From Pomacea canaliculata (taxonomy: Eukaryota > Mollusca > Gastropoda > Architaenioglossa > Ampullariidae): DNA of 64,000 nucleotides. Under the pieces are notes generated by a model. That model was not told where the DNA came from. It made no database searches and saw only the letters and a list, made by a program, of their open reading frames with translations. A program made the translations under genes and the position numbers. Shown piece by piece: positions 63,340-64,000 of this stretch (the stretch's first letter is position 1; the number at the start of each line of letters is the position of its first letter). The DNA is taken from contig NC_037601.1 of NCBI RefSeq assembly GCF_003073045.1, positions 23,224,150 to 23,288,149 on the forward strand. The letters run 5' to 3'.

Positions 63340-63690
63340 AATAAACAAACATTAGCCACGTGTTAAAGTACCAAACATAAGCAACATGTTCCTCACTTGT
63401 CAAACATTAGCTACATGTTCCTCACTTACCAAACATTAGCAACATGTTCCTCACTTGTCAAACATTAGCCATATGTCAAATGGCAAACATTAGCAACATG
63501 TTCCTCACTTGTAAACATTAGCCACATGTCAAATGGCAAACATTAGCAACATGTTCCTCACTTGTCAAACATTAGCCATATGTCAAATGGCAAACATTAG
63601 CAACATGTTCCTCACTTGTCAAACATTAGCCACATGTCAAGTAGCAAACATTAGCAACATGTTCCTCACTTGTCAGGCTCTAGCTACATG
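63340..63690. repeat. Minisatellite around AACATTAGCAACATGTTCCT
   Basis: Units alternate AACATTAGCAACATGTTCCT, CACTTGTCAAACATTAGCCA and (C/T)ATGTCAAATGGCA. It begins about 10 bp from the tentative exon end at 63330. Confidence 0.93.
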
Positions 63691-64000
63691 TTCCTTACTT
63701 ATCAAACGTTGAAACCATTAAATGTATGGCGTAAACAGTCCGCAGCCACATGCTTAGACAAACAAATATTCCTCAATTAAAATGTGAAAACTAAAGGTCA
63801 ACCATAATGTACATTGATGACTTCACTAGTGTGAACTTTGACCTGTAAGCGTGTTGTATTGCCCGCCCACTCCACCCCAGAAGCTGTCGGCGGTCTCTAT
63901 AGTCGTTGTTTGGAGTTTATCTGATGAACACCAACACACCCGTAGAACAACAGCGGCGGTCACACGAGACCCCAGTGGTGGGGGAGTGATGCTGACTTAC
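63691..64000. other. Right edge, no complete feature
   Basis: The window ends in CTTAC, which on the minus strand is GTAAG, a possible donor of a VWC-gene exon beyond the edge. Nothing else recognised. Confidence 0.4.

Overview
The window is eukaryotic genomic DNA with intron-rich genes, GT-AG introns, SINEs, LINE debris, hAT-type MITEs and many minisatellites. The gene set (ADAT1, GATB, an SLC7 transporter, MDP1, TEPP/SPMIP8, a PDI-family ER protein and a VWC-repeat secreted protein) and the tRNA-derived SINEs fit a lophotrochozoan, most likely a mollusc and perhaps a gastropod. That taxonomic call is inference. Exons were assigned by reading translated segments against remembered protein families and joining them only where splice sites and codon phase agree.

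Layout. 1-4.4 kb (minus): ADAT1, whose C-terminal exon was not found. 4.8-13.5 kb (plus): a complete 12-exon GATB, head-to-head with ADAT1 across about 0.4 kb. 13.7-18.7 kb: intergenic with SINEs and a tandem array. 18.7-31.8 kb (plus): an LAT-type amino-acid transporter locus with two homologous N-terminal cassettes (19.36-21.22 kb and 23.54-24.01 kb) upstream of one set of C-terminal exons (27.64-31.80 kb). 36.5-39.9 kb (minus): complete six-exon MDP1. 41.6-47.0 kb (plus): TEPP/SPMIP8 with at least one conserved exon unseen. 49.1-58.2 kb (minus): a complete 12-exon atypical PDI. 60.9-63.3 kb and beyond (minus): the 3' part of a VWC-repeat protein.

The two halves differ. Left of about 40 kb, introns are AT-rich and, apart from the cassette A region, hold few tandem arrays. 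From about 45 kb rightward many introns carry their own minisatellite, and several arrays run into a splice acceptor, including a 59-bp array that repeats the acceptor itself.

The genes do not form one pathway. ADAT1 (tRNA editing) and GATB (mitochondrial Gln-tRNA formation) are both tRNA-related and may share a bidirectional promoter. The most unusual structure is the LAT locus, where two N-terminal halves with the same exit phase could alternate on one transporter C-terminus.
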